Counted from the first letter of the stretch, positions 50,815 to 61,910 are shown. The stretch: DNA of 64,000 nucleotides from Pectinophora gossypiella (GCF_024362695.1 NC_065426.1:2480001-2544000), one strand, 5' to 3'. Translations and numbers: made by a program. The notes: generated by a model not told the origin, from the sequence alone.

Positions 50815-51178
50815 TTCTTCTAATCCTTTTATCCTCTGTTGGGACGTAGGGCTCAAATAGGGTTTCCACTCCTAGCCATCTTTTGCGGCCTCTGTAGCTT
50901 GCTTCCATGAAGTGCCGAGAGTTAAAAGCTATCTTTGGGCCCCCTTTTGCGTTTCCCACGCGCACCCCAGGTCAGAGCTCGTCGGGACGGGTATTCCACA
51001 GGTTTTCTAAAGTCATGACCAATCCACGGCCATTTTCGTGTGCGGATATCAGCCTCCACATTATTCTGACCGATCAATGTCACAGTTCTGTGTTTGTAAT
51101 AGTTTTAGGCCAGAAGATCTTTAATATTCGCCGTAAGGATTTATTAACAGGCACTTCGAGTTGGCCGGTTACGTCATA
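50815..51178 (-). pseudogene. LINE reverse-transcriptase C-terminus (KWPWIGH family)
   Basis: The minus strand reads VNKSLRRILKIFWPKTITNT, then frame-shifted ADIRTRKWPWIGHDF, KPVEYPSRRALTW and ends LFEPYVPTED-like. LRRILKI-WP and RKWxWIGH are conserved in this LINE group. Frameshifts and stops show it is dead. Confidence 0.6.
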
Positions 51179-51930
51179 ACTATTCGCTGGAAACCTTTTT
51201 TTGGGAAACATTGTATATTTTCACGTAACTGTAGTGTAGTCTGTGTATAGTCTAAGAGATAAGACCCCGCAGTTTATAATAGAACAAGAGTCGATGTGAG
51301 ACGTGGGCCGGCAATAATGTAGAGTGCTGCGCCGTTTGCCCCTACCGCCTCAGGACGTGTTTCCATTACACAATACGTCATATTAGTGAAGAAAAAATGT
51401 TTCGAAAAAAATACGGACATATAAATTTTGTGTGCTTTTTGTATCCGTAATTTTATATTTGTATGTCCAGGTCCACAATATATTAGGAAAAAACTTGTTG
51501 TTACTTTTGTTGTTATTGGAAGAATAAAAGTGACGTCATAGAAAAATGAAAAAAAAAAACAATAATATATAAATATAAAATAAGTATAAAGAAATAAAGC
51601 ATTTAATTTTATCTGTCTACGGTAACGGTAGATAATGGATACACTCTCAACTAGCACGCGAACAGTGTTTTAGCCGCTGATACAAAGTGTGTTCTGTCTG
51701 CCAACACAAAGGAAGAATATTCTTTCAAAAAGAAAAACAATTATAGGAATAAATGTTCAGTAGCATTTGAACACAATAACGCTCAAAAAAACCACCTCTT
51801 GCTCATAGTTCAATATAATAGATTTCATTTAATGTGATTTCCAAGTTAGGAATAACGTATAAATAAATGAATGAATGAACGAAAGAAAAAATGGTTATTT
51901 TGATTTATATAAAATTATATTAATTACTTA
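51179..51930. other. Mostly unassigned; short lepidopteran repeat at 51230-51370
   Basis: 51250-51365 (gagataagaccccgcagttt, gccggcaataatgtagagtg, cctaccgcctcaggacgtgt) looks repetitive. The long minus frame over it (51274-51657) is T-rich chance plus repeat. Confidence 0.3.
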
Positions 51931-51931
51931 C

Positions 51932-51986
51932 GTTTGAAATCCCGATATTGCCGCTAACTTTTCTCCTTTATAAAATGACGAAGTAC
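51932..51986 (-). CDS. Candidate 55-bp exon, minus-strand host gene
   Basis: Acceptor ttttatttacttacag and donor TCAAAC|GTAAGT, both strong. With two leading bases the only open frame reads TSSFYKGEKLAAISGFQ and leaves two bases. Those bases join in phase to 40642-40673 and also to 45817-46120. Unique sequence and higher GC than its flanks. Gene unknown. Confidence 0.45.
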
Positions 51987-52069
51987 CTGTAAGTAAATAA
52001 AATATTGTATAAATTAAAAAAAAAATAGAAGTCTCAATGTTCTAACAGGGTTTACGTTATTCGTTATTC

Positions 52070-52132
52070 TCAAACATAGCTGGCGAAGAGTGAGTGGGTG
52101 TACATACTATAAGCCTCTGCCCTCAACCTTGG
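52070..52132 (+). repeat. LINE 3' end fragment
   Basis: ctcaaacatagctggcgaag, agtgagtgggtgtacata and gcctctgccctcaacctt. Confidence 0.45.
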
Positions 52133-52292
52133 AAAATACAGGCGTGATTTTATGTTATATCACACATAACACACAAACACACACACACACACACACGCAC
52201 ACACGTCTTATCTCATAAATATTTATCTTTAACTTTTATTTAAACGATTATTATTGTTAAAATAAATAAATACTAACGAAGCTTGTAAAGAA

Positions 52293-52334
<42 letters not shown>

Positions 52335-52622
52335 TTCTTTAAAACTCTAATGTGTGTGTGTGTGTTTGTGTGTTATGTGTGATATAACATAAAATCACGC
52401 CTGTATTTTCGAAGTCAAGAGCAAACCCATCTTAATAAAAAAAAAAAAGATATTCAGAAACAATAATAATAAAAAAAACAGAATGTAAATCCACCACAGG
52501 CTTCGTCAGTACCAACATTCATATTAAAAAAATAAAATAAGGGAAAGCATATTCAATTCATACATAATAAAATCCGCACAAGCTTCGTTAGTATTTATTT
52601 ATTTTAACAATAATAATCGTTT

Positions 52623-52675
<53 letters not shown>
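52133..52675. repeat. Two interleaved inverted repeats with AT and CA microsatellites
   Basis: Pair A: 52133-52191 against 52351-52409 (about 58 bp, near perfect). Pair B: 52239-52286 against 52578-52624 (about 47 bp). The order A-B-A'-B' is interleaved, not nested. (CA)n at 52176-52205, (TA)n at 52298-52330 with mirrored flanks (aaagaaataaat / atttatttcttt), (GT)n at 52351-52370, (TA)n at 52628-52676. Confidence 0.85.
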
Positions 52676-52679
<4 letters not shown>

Positions 52680-52854
52680 TATCAAAGTTGTAATAGCAAA
52701 TAGGAAGATCGGGGCTTCCTGACACAGGTCTTTATATGAGGCTTACTAGGAAATCCCAATTACGGTGTTATATATGATGTACTATTTAAAGCAAATAAAC
52801 TATTTTGATTTTTTGATTTTGATCACATTCTACCGTTAGAACATCGTTTTTCAT

Positions 52855-53025
52855 CTCTCGTGTGGGTTGAGAGGTGGGTTACCAACCTCATCAACCCTGG
52901 TGCCAGGGTTCTATTGAGCCGCCAAAGGCCCCTGACATGACTCATGTAACGACTACTTACTTACATTAGTAAGTAGTACGGGACCAACGGCTTAACGCGC
53001 CTTCCGAAGCACGGAACATCGTTTA
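52855..53025 (-). mobile_element. SINE A 3' half
   Basis: From ctctcgtgtgggttgagagg to cttccgaagcacgga. Confidence 0.75.
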
Positions 53026-53157
53026 TACAGCGCAATTCGATATCGCATTGATCTGTTATATTAGGGCAACTCTTATGAATTACTGGTGATTACCGGCCAC
53101 ATATAAAAATGGACTTCAAGATTTTTACATATTGTTTACAATTCGAAAGTACATGCT

Positions 53158-53425
53158 TCATGAAGTCATTGCGGATGTGTGGTGGCTTGCTTCTCAAACG
53201 GGGATCGACGAGCCGAAACCCAGTACCGTACTTGCACCAATGAATTATTAATTTATGTTAAGTGCAGTTTACACTTACACAGTTGGCTCGACCATTATAG
53301 ACGGCGATACGGCTCACTCTATCACTTGGCCTAACGGAAAGCTTAGGTGTACCGTAGCTGGTCATCTTGTGATGGATGTATCCCTGACTACCTCCATTGA
53401 GATATAGTCGTGAGCTTATGTGAAT
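53158..53425 (+). mobile_element. SINE E, full length
   Basis: Head gcggatgtgtggtggcttgc, aaacccagtaccgtacttgc; body gctcgaccattatagacggc, gatggatgtatccctgacta; end gtcgtgagcttatgt. The box B is degraded. Confidence 0.7.
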
Positions 53426-53429
53426 CACA

Positions 53430-53915
53430 TCTAAATATATAAAAGGAGAAACTGACTGACTGACATATCAACGCACAGCCTTAACAGCTTAACGTAGGCA
53501 CTTGAAATTTGGAAGGGACGTAGCTTAGGTACAGTAGAGGTGCACTAAGAAAGGAATTCCCGAAATTCCCACGGGAACGGGAATTAGCGGGAAAATCCTT
53601 TTGTATGAAAAATCTAAACCACTTAAGTTAGACGCTTGAAATTTGGCATGCAGGTACCTTAGTAAACCTAAAGCTTAGTTGCAACAGGATATTGCATAAT
53701 TCCCACGGGAACGGGAGTTAGCGGGAAAAAACATTAGTATGAAAAAATCTAAACCGCGTAAGATACGAGTAGATGTTTTCAATCTAGCATGCATGCATAC
53801 CTTAGTAAATATAAAGTTGAGTTATAGATGCTTGAAATTTGACATGCACTCCCACACACACAAAGACCTCTCTTTTATAACACGCCACGCGGACGAAGTC
53901 GCGGGCAAAAGCTAG
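53430..53915 (+). mobile_element. Non-autonomous Helitron (486 bp)
   Basis: Begins TC (TCTAAATATATAAAAGGAGA, then (actg)n) after an A. Ends with a short palindrome (CGCGGACGAAGTCGCG), then GCAAAAGCTAG before a T, the canonical A|TC...CTAG|T Helitron layout without target duplication. The body holds the repeated motif aattcccacgggaacgggaa. No Rep/helicase coding. Confidence 0.85.
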
Positions 53916-53924
53916 TTATGTATA

Positions 53925-54140
53925 AAATTATGTTGCTACCTATATTGCATCTCTTTATTTTGATCAGAATAAAAATGGATGGAAGATGTGATTGTGCCTC
54001 GGTGTAATAAAAATGGTCATCATTTATACCCAAAAACAAAGATAAAAGATGCATTATGTCTGGTATCCATGAAATTAGGAGGTTAAACGAAAGAAAATCT
54101 GTACAGCGCCATCTACATTGTTTTTGAGGAACGTTGCGTG
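53925..54140 (+). repeat. Repeat J copy
   Basis: tgttgctacctatattgcat, gataaaagatgcattatgtc and gtacagcgccatctacattg. Confidence 0.6.
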
Positions 54141-54276
54141 GAAAGACCCTCATTGCGATATATTCGTATGTTTATGTTGTGTGGGTTTCGTTAAATGTTT
54201 TGTTAGCAAACATGTTCTTTGATTTCACGCGTCTACATCGGTAAGCTGATAAGGAAAATCCCCACTTTCCCTCATA

Positions 54277-54655
54277 TACAGAGTGTTAGTGATATCGCAA
54301 CGAAAACTTTGAGGGATGATTCAGACAATGATTCTGAGCTGATATCAAGTGGAATTTCCTGTCGGAAAATTCATGACAATTTTAGTATTTTTTTTTCTCA
54401 AATTGTGTTTTAAGCTGCATAGAACTCAAGTTTAAAACAAATAAATAAAAATGAGTAATTATTAAAAAATATCAATAAACCACAATAAATAATAACGTAC
54501 CTACAACTGGAAGTTTACGTCGCAAAAGTACGAAACTGAAAATGATTAAATAAGACGACAAAAATTTTCATGATTTTTCGGGAAATTCCGCTTGATATCA
54601 ACTCAGAATCATGGTCTGAATCATTCCTCAAAGTTTTTTGTTACTACGTCAATAA
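54277..54655. mobile_element. MITE-2 copy with enlarged centre
   Basis: Left arm 54277-54380 (tacagagtgttagtgatatc), right arm about 54500-54655 (cgtcgcaaaagtacgaaact, gcttgatatcaactcagaat). About 110 bp of extra AT-rich sequence between. Confidence 0.7.
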
Positions 54656-54689
54656 CATACATACCCGTAGCTACCTGTAAGTACTTATA

Positions 54690-54917
54690 TGGTGTAAGTG
54701 ACATCGCAACGAATACTATGAGGGATGATTCAGGCCATGATTCTGAGTTAATATCAAGTAGAATTTTTCGTCGCAAAAGTATAGAAATGAAAATAATTTA
54801 AAAAGGCTCAAAAAGAACATGAATTTTGCAACGGAAAATTTCACTTGATATTTACTCAGAATCATGGTCTGAATCATCCCCCTCAGTATTAGGTACGATG
54901 TCACTAACACCCTGTAT
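54690..54917. mobile_element. MITE-2 copy, second of a pair
   Basis: tatggtgtaagtgacatcgc to gatgtcactaacaccctgta. Confidence 0.8.
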
Positions 54918-55094
54918 AGGCACAACGTTGTAGTTATATAACATATCCCATTTCTACACATACGCCTGAGGCTAAACGGTGTCAGTTCCATACTGCGTCT
55001 CATATGTCATGCCCATAAACCTCGGCATGACTTGAACAAGAACTGTATGTGAATTGTCTCGAATATTTACATTTTAAGTACATTACATTTATAG

Positions 55095-55410
55095 GCAGGA
55101 GCAGGAGGAGGCAGGAGGAGCTCGGTGGCGCAGCGGTTAACGCGCTCGGGCTGCGATTGTTGAAGTAAAGCAACTTTCGCAAAGGCCGGTCATTGGATGG
55201 GTGACCAAAAAAAAAATTCATCTCGAGCTCCTCCGTGCTTCGGAAGGCACGTTAAGCCGTTGGTCCCGGCTGCATTAGCAGTCGTTAATAACCATCAATC
55301 CGCACTGAGCCCGCGTGATGGTTTAAGGCCCGATCTCCCTATCCATCCATAGGGAAGGCCCGTGCCCCAGCAGTGGGGACGTTAATGGGCTGATGATGAT
55401 GATGATGACG
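55095..55410 (+). mobile_element. SINE C, full length
   Basis: 10-bp duplication ACATTTATAG at 55085-55094 and 55411-55420. A short (gcagga)n extension precedes the head. 5S-like segment gaagtaaagcaactttcgca and ggtcattggatgggtgacc. Confidence 0.88.
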
Positions 55411-55429
55411 ACATTTATAGTACTTCGTT

Positions 55430-55605
55430 GAACTGGGTTTACCGGGCGACTGCCCTCTGCGCTCCCCATTAGTCCGGCCAAGTAGTTAATGCTATTTGCG
55501 GCAAAAATAAAGAACGTCACGTCAAAAAACCTACTTTGGGTGCATAGAATTCTTTTTTTAACCGACTTCCAAAAAGAAGTAGGTTATCAATTTGGCCCGT
55601 AACAC
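55430..55605 (+). repeat. Repeat G scrap and AACCGACTTCC repeat
   Basis: 55440-55520 is repeat G (ctctgcgctccccattagtc, gttaatgctatttgcggcaa). 55553-55600 is the common lepidopteran motif ttaaccgacttccaaaaaga, then aggttatcaattt. Confidence 0.5.
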
Positions 55606-55629
55606 GTAGAGTCATCAGCAATATAATGT

Positions 55630-55725
55630 ACCCACTTTAGGACTCTGTCGCACTAAAATATTTGACATTTAGTGAGACTTACAGTTCAATTTGTCAAAAA
55701 AGTTAATGTGACATGGTTCCAAAGT
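55630..55725 (-). repeat. Short repeat K, reverse copy
   Basis: gtcgcactaaaatatttgac, atttagtgagacttacagtt and aaagttaatgtgacatggtt. Confidence 0.6.
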
Positions 55726-56146
55726 ATATATATTAATGCTCGTGACCGTACATTATATAATAGTTATAAAATGATCTAATGAACTAGTTCATCAACATAA
55801 AACTATTATCTACTAATCCGAAGAGCTTCTTATAATCTTAAATGTCGTACCGAAATAATAAGCGACGTTTTGGGAAGGAAAACGCCTGAAACCTTCTGTG
55901 TTAGTTTAGGAGGTTCTTCGCCCCTGAGGTCAGTGCAAACCAAGTGGAAAAAAGTGCGGGCTGGTTAGGGTTATTAGACTGTTTGTTTCATATCGGGTTT
56001 CGCCCTGCTTCGGCCCTCCGAAGGCTCGGCTCATCTCGTCATCATCCTCCTGTATTTATCCTACTATAAGCGGGGTCGGGACAATATGTATTCCTCTTCC
56101 GTTCATCCATCAAAAATGAAAAAGAAACAGTCCCTTTTTCAAAATC
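55726..56146. other. Unassigned; LINE-like end at 55990-56090
   Basis: 55990-56090 (tatcgggtttcgccctgctt, ctcatctcgtcatcatcctc) reads like a LINE 3' portion. The rest has no coding signal. Confidence 0.3.
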
Positions 56147-56470
56147 TTCTTCTTATCGTGTGGGTTGTAAGGTGGAATACCAACCTCATCAACCCTGGTG
56201 TCACCGTTATAACTGAGCCCCCAAAGGCCGCTGATATGGCTCATGTAACGACTGCATACTTATATTAGTAAGTAGTAACCGGGACCAACGGCTTGACGTG
56301 CCTTCCGAAGCACGGATCATCTTACTTCCGGAAAATCAGGTGATCAGCCTGTAATGTCCTAACCAAACTAGGAATCACAAAGTGATGTTTGTGATATATC
56401 TCCAGCGGGATTCGAACCCGGGTCCTCCGGATCGTGAGCCCAAAGCTCTACCACTGGACCACGGAAGCCG
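56147..56470 (-). mobile_element. SINE A, full length
   Basis: ttcttcttatcgtgtgggtt to actggaccacggaagccg, including reverse box B (gggattcgaacccgg). Confidence 0.85.
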
Positions 56471-56799
56471 TTTTTCGCTGCTGGTCTGCGTTGACCCTTA
56501 GCAAAGTAACGAGATAATACCGCGACAAAAAATATAATAGAATATTATAACAAGTTGCTTGCTTAGGCCTATAAGAAATTCGGCTAATGTTTGTTTATTG
56601 TGAGTGTTTTATCTCATAAGCCGAACGCTTGGAGAAATTACCGTTTGACCTTTTGACCATCACGTCCACAGAGGTTTTATGATAGAGAAACAAAACTATG
56701 TACAAAACGAATATACTTTTTTCTGTACTGAGGGATTTTATAGGGAGGACGGACAAAACAAAACGAAACTGAATGAAGTCCCTTATAGAATTAAAAACA
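56471..56799. other. Unassigned sequence
   Basis: No repeat or exon recognised. The small frames at 56595(-) and 56679(+) overlap each other antisense. Confidence 0.25.
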
Positions 56800-57090
56800 G
56801 TTGGTCTATCCATGGTCTAACTGAAAGCTCGGTGAGGCGTGGGTACTTAGTTCATCTTGCGATGGATGTACATCTGACTACCCCAATAAGCTAGTTTCCA
56901 TCTAGTCAAATCAATTTCTTTTTACTAAACGTCAAAACTTTAAATTATTTTGGATTGTATGAAAAAGCACACTGCAAAACATGATAAAATGTCGGACTTC
57001 ATTATTAAGTTTTTCTTGATTAAAATTCATAAATAAGTTAAATAGAAAAAAGAAAATGTTCTTCGTTAGTTTTAGATTTCTCTTTACTTA
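56800..57090. repeat. SINE E scrap (+) and repeat H (-)
   Basis: 56800-56888: ttggtctatccatggtctaa, aaagctcggtgaggcgtggg, gatggatgtacatctgacta. 56889-57090: gctagtttccatctagtcaa, ttctttttactaaacgtcaa in reverse of 58200. Confidence 0.55.
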
Positions 57091-57119
57091 ATAATCAGAA
57101 TTTTATAATTTATCTTGAT

Positions 57120-57585
57120 GTACTATAAGTAGTAGGCTGAGCTGTAGGCCATCTACGCGGTGCACAGGTGGCGGATAATGGAACATCCATTAGATATGAT
57201 GGTTAGCTGCGAATATAAAAATAAGCAGTCCCCGACCAAACAGCGACAGGATTAGCAGAATGTAATGGGTAGCTCACTGGGACGGGCTAACCTATAAAAT
57301 GCTACTTAGGTTCTATGACGATCTTATGACGTAGCGAGTAGGCGCCGCTACTTCAAAAGCGCACCTCTGATGCCGGGCAGCAGCGGTATCAGTACTGGTT
57401 GGAGGCCGAGGAAATGGATTCTGGTAGGGCTCTAGCTAGAACATCACCGATTGAGAAATTGGTCGGTGTACTGCGGAACGGAAGGCGATTGGGGCAACCA
57501 CCGTTCTACACGCCTTATCTATGGAGTAATGGCGATTACTCCACCGACAAGAGCGCAGCTCTTAAAGAGAGAGATTATAAGTAGT
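57120..57585 (+). repeat. LINE-derived segment ending in the WGRPRR-family 3' end
   Basis: 57160-57300 (cacaggtggcggataatgga, agcagtccccgaccaaacag, gtagctcactgggacgggct) is a recognisable lepidopteran LINE piece. 57527-57580 is the ccaccgacaagagcgcagct end. Frames are broken. Confidence 0.45.
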
Positions 57586-57831
57586 ACACGAACCAAATTG
57601 ATATATACTCATGAGTTTTTTTTAGTATGTAGATTAAGCTGCTTTGATTTTATAGGCCTCAAATATTATGATACCTCTATCTCCCTCTAGATTAATAATA
57701 ATGACAATATGTACATTATAACCATATTCGTATATTTCCCGAAGTAATCCAGGCTCGGCCCTGACGTGTGGTGACAAGGGTTGGCAGATTGTCTGTCATT
57801 GCAAGGATAATAATACATGCCACAAACAAGA

Positions 57832-58150
57832 CAGCCTCCGTGGTCTAGTAGTTAGAGCGTTAGGCTCACGATCTGGAGGTCCGGGTTCGATTCCCGATGG
57901 GGACATTGTCGAAATCACTTTGTGAGACTGTCCTTTGTTTGGTAAGGACTTTTCAGGCTTGAATCACCTGGTTGTCCGAAAAAGTAAAATGATTCCGTGC
58001 TTCGGAGGGCAAGTTAAGCCATTGGTCCCGGCTATTAGCCGTAAAAACACCTCCACCAACCCGCATTGGAGCAGCGTGGAGTATGCTCCATACCCCCTCC
58101 GGTTGATTGAGGGGAGGCCTGTGCCCAGCAGTGGGACGCATATAGGCAGT
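57832..58150 (+). mobile_element. SINE B, full length
   Basis: Head cagcctccgtggtctagtag and ggttcgattcccgatgggg, core, and body ending gcccagcagtgggacgcata. The box A region has one substitution against 20011. Confidence 0.85.
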
Positions 58151-58161
58151 TTATATGTACA

Positions 58162-58375
58162 TACAAAGTGTTAGTGACGCCGTTAGAACTAAATTAGACA
58201 AAAAACGTCTTCTTTTTCTATTTAACGTTTTTATGATTTTATAAAGAAAAAATAATAATAAGTGCGAATTTTATCCCGTTATTCTTTGACAACCCAGGTT
58301 GCTTTATAATAATAATATTATCGTGTTTTGACGTTTAGTAAAAAGTAACTGATTTGACTAATTGGAAACTTAGCC
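58162..58375 (+). repeat. MITE-2 tip and repeat H
   Basis: 58164-58186 is a MITE-2 end (acaaagtgttagtgacgccg). 58200-58375 is repeat H. Confidence 0.5.
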
Positions 58376-58514
58376 TATTGTACTGGTCAAAATATCAAGA
58401 ACTTTTTTTTTTTGTACATGCCTCTGCCATTACATTTTTTTTTGAATAGCTATATACCCGAGGAATGAGAAAAGAGCCAGCGAAGTATATTAAATAGTAG
58501 CGTAATATTTCCTA

Positions 58515-58600
58515 TACTTAAAGGTTGCCTGGAAAAGATTCCTACATAGCAATGAGGCCACCTATTGTACTCTTTCTCTTTTGTTTTGTATTTTGTATTT
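58515..58600 (+). repeat. CR1-like LINE 3' UTR
   Basis: aaaggttgcctggaaaagat, cctacatagcaatgaggccacc. Confidence 0.45.
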
Positions 58601-58950
58601 CCTCATCAACCCTGGTATCAGGGTTACTATTGAGCCACCAATGGCCCCTGACCTGGCTCATGTAACGACTACTTACTTACACCAGTAATCAAATCAAATC
58701 AAATCAAATATACTTTATTGCACAGAACTAAAATAAATAAGTAATAGTAATAAGTAGTAACCGGGATCAACGGCTTAACGTGCCTTCCGAAGCGCTGATC
58801 ATCTTACTTTCGGACAATCTGGTGATCAGCCAGTAATGTCCTAACCAAACTAGGGCCCACAAAGTTATTTTTGTAATATGGGGACATATCACCGGGAATC
58901 TAAATCGGGACCTCCGGATCGTGAGCCCAACGCTCAACCACTGGACTGGG
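58601..58950 (-). mobile_element. SINE A split by a LINE 3' end
   Basis: 58601-58685 tail and 58745-58950 core and head of one reverse SINE A. The insert 58686-58744 is a reverse LINE end ((tcaaa)n, tatactttattgcacagaac). Confidence 0.8.
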
Positions 58951-59254
58951 TCGTTGAAATGAACTAATAATAACATTATTGCGATACATAATTCGAATTA
59001 ATCACAAGCTTAACGTCAAATATATCATACAGCTCAGCAAACAAATAGCCCACAACAAATTAAACATAATACGTTATATTGACAGACGTAATTCCTTGGC
59101 GAATAAGCTATAGCGACATATTTGTTGACATTCTCGGATTGACGTAGTAGGCAAGTTGCGAATTAGTTGGTGTAAGTTTGATCAACTGATAATTTTAGAT
59201 ATAACATTTTTATCTTGTCTCCAAGATTAATTTAGAAACAAATTCCTCGAATCA
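58951..59254. other. Unassigned sequence
   Basis: No repeat or coding signal recognised. Confidence 0.3.
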
Positions 59255-59345
59255 CATCAACAGTGGCTGCAAGTTGTCTTTGATTACTTGTGGGTCTGCC
59301 CACCCCATTAGGGATTACGGGCGTGAGTTTATGATTGTATGTATT
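59255..59345 (+). repeat. LINE 3' end of the 5533 family
   Basis: caacagtggctgcaagttgt, gggtctgcccaccccattag, gggcgtgagtttatg. Confidence 0.6.
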
Positions 59346-59414
59346 CCTCGAATGTAATCTCTAACAGGGTGGGGAGATTCACAAATAACTAGGAGAAAAC
59401 TTACAACTAATTTC

Positions 59415-59545
59415 TTCTTCTATCGTGTGGATTGTGAGGTGAATTACCAACCTCATCAACCCTGGTATCAGGGTTATTATTGGGCCGCCAAAGGCCCCTG
59501 ATATGGCTCATGTAAACGACTACATACTTACATCAGTAAGTAGTA
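59415..59545 (-). mobile_element. SINE A 3' half
   Basis: ttcttctatcgtgtggattg to cagtaagtagtaaccgg. Confidence 0.75.
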
Positions 59546-59599
59546 ACCGGAACCACACACTGCTGCTTTTGTTTTTCAAAATTTTTTTCAATACAAATT

Positions 59600-60027
59600 A
59601 AACATACTTTATTATTTATTTATTATTTATTAATTAAAAATAAGTACAGTACTTAATATATTTCACACAAAAAGAAATACAAACATTTATAATACATATA
59701 GCAACAGCGCAAATGGCAGGCCTTATTGCTCTTTATTGTACTCTGGGATTATCTGCCTAAAAGTTAGGTCATCATCACCAGCCCATTAACGTCCCCACTG
59801 CTGAGGCACGGGCCTTACCTATGGATGGATAGGGAGATCGGGCCTTAAACCATCACGCGGGCCCAGTGCGGATTGATGGTTATTAACGACTGCTAATGCG
59901 GCTTAACGTGCCTTCCGAAGCACGGAGGAGCTTGAGATGAAAACTTTTTTTTTGTGGTCACCCATCCTATGACCAGCCTTTGTGAAAGTTGCTGTACTTC
60001 AACTCTCCTCTCCGAGCTCCTCCTCTT
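59600..60027 (-). mobile_element. CR1-like LINE end followed by SINE C
   Basis: 59600-59765 is the reverse CR1-like 3' UTR (aaatggcaggccttattgct). 59769-60027 is a reverse SINE C with deletions in the core and in the box A region. Confidence 0.7.
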
Positions 60028-60126
60028 TTTACATAAGTTTTGCGCCTTTTTACTGCCAGGAATGTTCCCAAAGTGGGAACATTCTCGGAAACGGCACATC
60101 ACTGGGCATGATGCTATGTTATGATT

Positions 60127-60352
60127 ATACAGGGTGTTACTGACATCGTAACGAATCCTCAGGGGAATGATTCAGACCATGATTCTGAGTTAATATCAAG
60201 TGGATTTTTTTATCGCAAAATTTATGATGTTATTGTGATTTTTTTTTCAATTTTATAATTCTGTGATTGAAAGCTCCACTTGATATTAACTCAGAATAAT
60301 GAGCTGAATCATCTCACTCAGTATTTGTAACGATGTCACTTACACCCCGTAC
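60127..60352. mobile_element. MITE-2 copy, first of a pair
   Basis: tacagggtgttactgacatc to gatgtcacttacaccccgta. Confidence 0.85.
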
Positions 60353-60400
60353 ATGATGTTTTTAGCGAAGTTTAGTGTATTTCTCCAATTATTTTTAGAT

Positions 60401-60501
60401 CCATACTTTTGCGACGGAAAATTCCACTTGATATCGACTCAGACTTAGGGTCTGAATCATGCCTCAAAGTTTTCTTTAAGACGTCACTAACGCCCTGTAT
60501 A
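60401..60501. repeat. MITE-2 right half, second of a pair
   Basis: ccatacttttgcgacggaaa to gacgtcactaacgccctgta. Left arm missing. Confidence 0.7.
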
Positions 60502-60776
60502 ATAATTTTATATTACTGGTGGCAACCCTAGTAACTCTACGGAACGAAAAAGAATTGAAATTATTTGAATTTTATTAAAGAATAATTCACAGAGAGGCGA
60601 GTTGGAAAATATTGGATTTCATCAAATGTCAGATGGCGGAAATTATATACAAAGGCGGAATAAAAATTAAAAAGCGACGATTGAATTTCAATTTGTCTAG
60701 ACCAATTACGTAGACATCCTGGCTTTTGTGCCGTATGGAGTATTCCATTAACTTAATTGATTTTATTTTCGTATAG

Positions 60777-61385
60777 TCACTGTGGTTCTGTGGTACACCG
60801 GCTTGCTTTTCAACCGGGGAGCCTCGATTCGATTCCCAGTACCGGACTTGCGTCAATGAGTTATTAATTTGTCTTAAGTGCAGTTTTAACGGCCTCTGTG
60901 GTCTAGTGGTTGAGCATTGGGCTCACGATCCGAAAGTCCCGCGTTCGAATTCCGGTGGGGACATATCACAAAATCACCTTGTGATCCCTAATTTGGTTAG
61001 TTACAGGCTGATCACCTGATTGTCCGAAAATAAGAAGATCTGTGCTTCGGAAGGTACGTTAAGCCGTTTATACTGGTTACTACTAACTGATGTAAGTACT
61101 TGGTCGTTATATGAGCTATGTAAGGGGCTTTTGACGGCTCGATAATAATACTGACGCCAGGGTTGCTGAGGTTGGTAATTCACCTCTTAACCCACACGAT
61201 AGAATAAGTGTAGTTTTCGCTAATACAGTTGGCTCGAACATTATAGACGCGGCGATACGGCTTACCATCTATCTTGTTGGTCTACCAGAAAGTTAAATGA
61301 GGTGTCGATATTTAGTTCATCTTGCGATGGATGTACCTCTGACTACCCTATTAGGGGTATAGTCGTGATCTTATGTTATGTGTTA
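60777..61385 (+). mobile_element. SINE E split by SINE A
   Basis: Head 60777-60887 (cactgtggttctgtggtaca, cgattcgattcccagtaccg) and body 61205-61385 (gctcgaacattatagacgcg, gatggatgtacctctgacta). The breakpoint repeat is the SINE A target duplication. Confidence 0.82.
60888..61204 (+). mobile_element. SINE A inserted in SINE E
   Basis: 13-bp duplication taagtgcagtttt (one mismatch) at 60875-60887 and 61205-61217. Full-length head, core and tail. Confidence 0.87.
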
Positions 61386-61446
61386 ATTGATTTTGTATCT
61401 TCAAAGTTAATTTTTTACCCTGCTACAATTTGTATAAAATGGTCCT

Positions 61447-61910
61447 TTACCCAACGTTGCTTGGAAGAAATTGCCGCATGAGCAATAAAGCTGCTTGTTG
61501 TGACTTTCTGTATTTGTTTGTTATTATTTTTTATCTTCTTTCTTTTGTGCTCAGTAAAGTAAATCTTTTCTTTTTATTGAAGAAGAATCCTGAATCTGTC
61601 CACCCTGATAGGATTTGTGGGAGCGATGTCTGCCTATCTTCGTTTAGGTTCAAGTTAAACTCAGTTGTGCTGTATTCAAAGTTATGGAATCAATTCTCAT
61701 TTCAACGAAATTCAGTAAGCAGTTACGTAGCACATGTGTAGCACTTTCGTAGCAGTTTGTAATACTATCGTAACAGGTCGTAGCATAATCGTAGCAATCT
61801 TGCTGCATTATAATATTCTATTACGGAAGTATTACGGAAATGCTTAATTTCATTTATAAGTTAAAGTATAAAATGCAATGAACAGTTAACTAAATATATA
61901 ATATAAATTG
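61447..61910 (+). repeat. CR1-like LINE 3' UTR (to about 61560), then unassigned
   Basis: gttgcttggaagaaattgcc and gcaataaagctgcttgttg. 61690-61800 has irregular tcgtagca-type repeats. The 103-codon frame from 61430 starts in LINE UTR and is not considered a gene. Confidence 0.4.

Noticed and set aside
51274..51657. 127-codon minus frame with many Phe and Tyr.
   Set aside because: T-rich chance composition joined to a short interspersed repeat; no splice signals or domain.
61690..61800. Irregular repeats of tcgtagca.
   Set aside because: Spacing varies and no clear period; probably chance or a decayed simple repeat.
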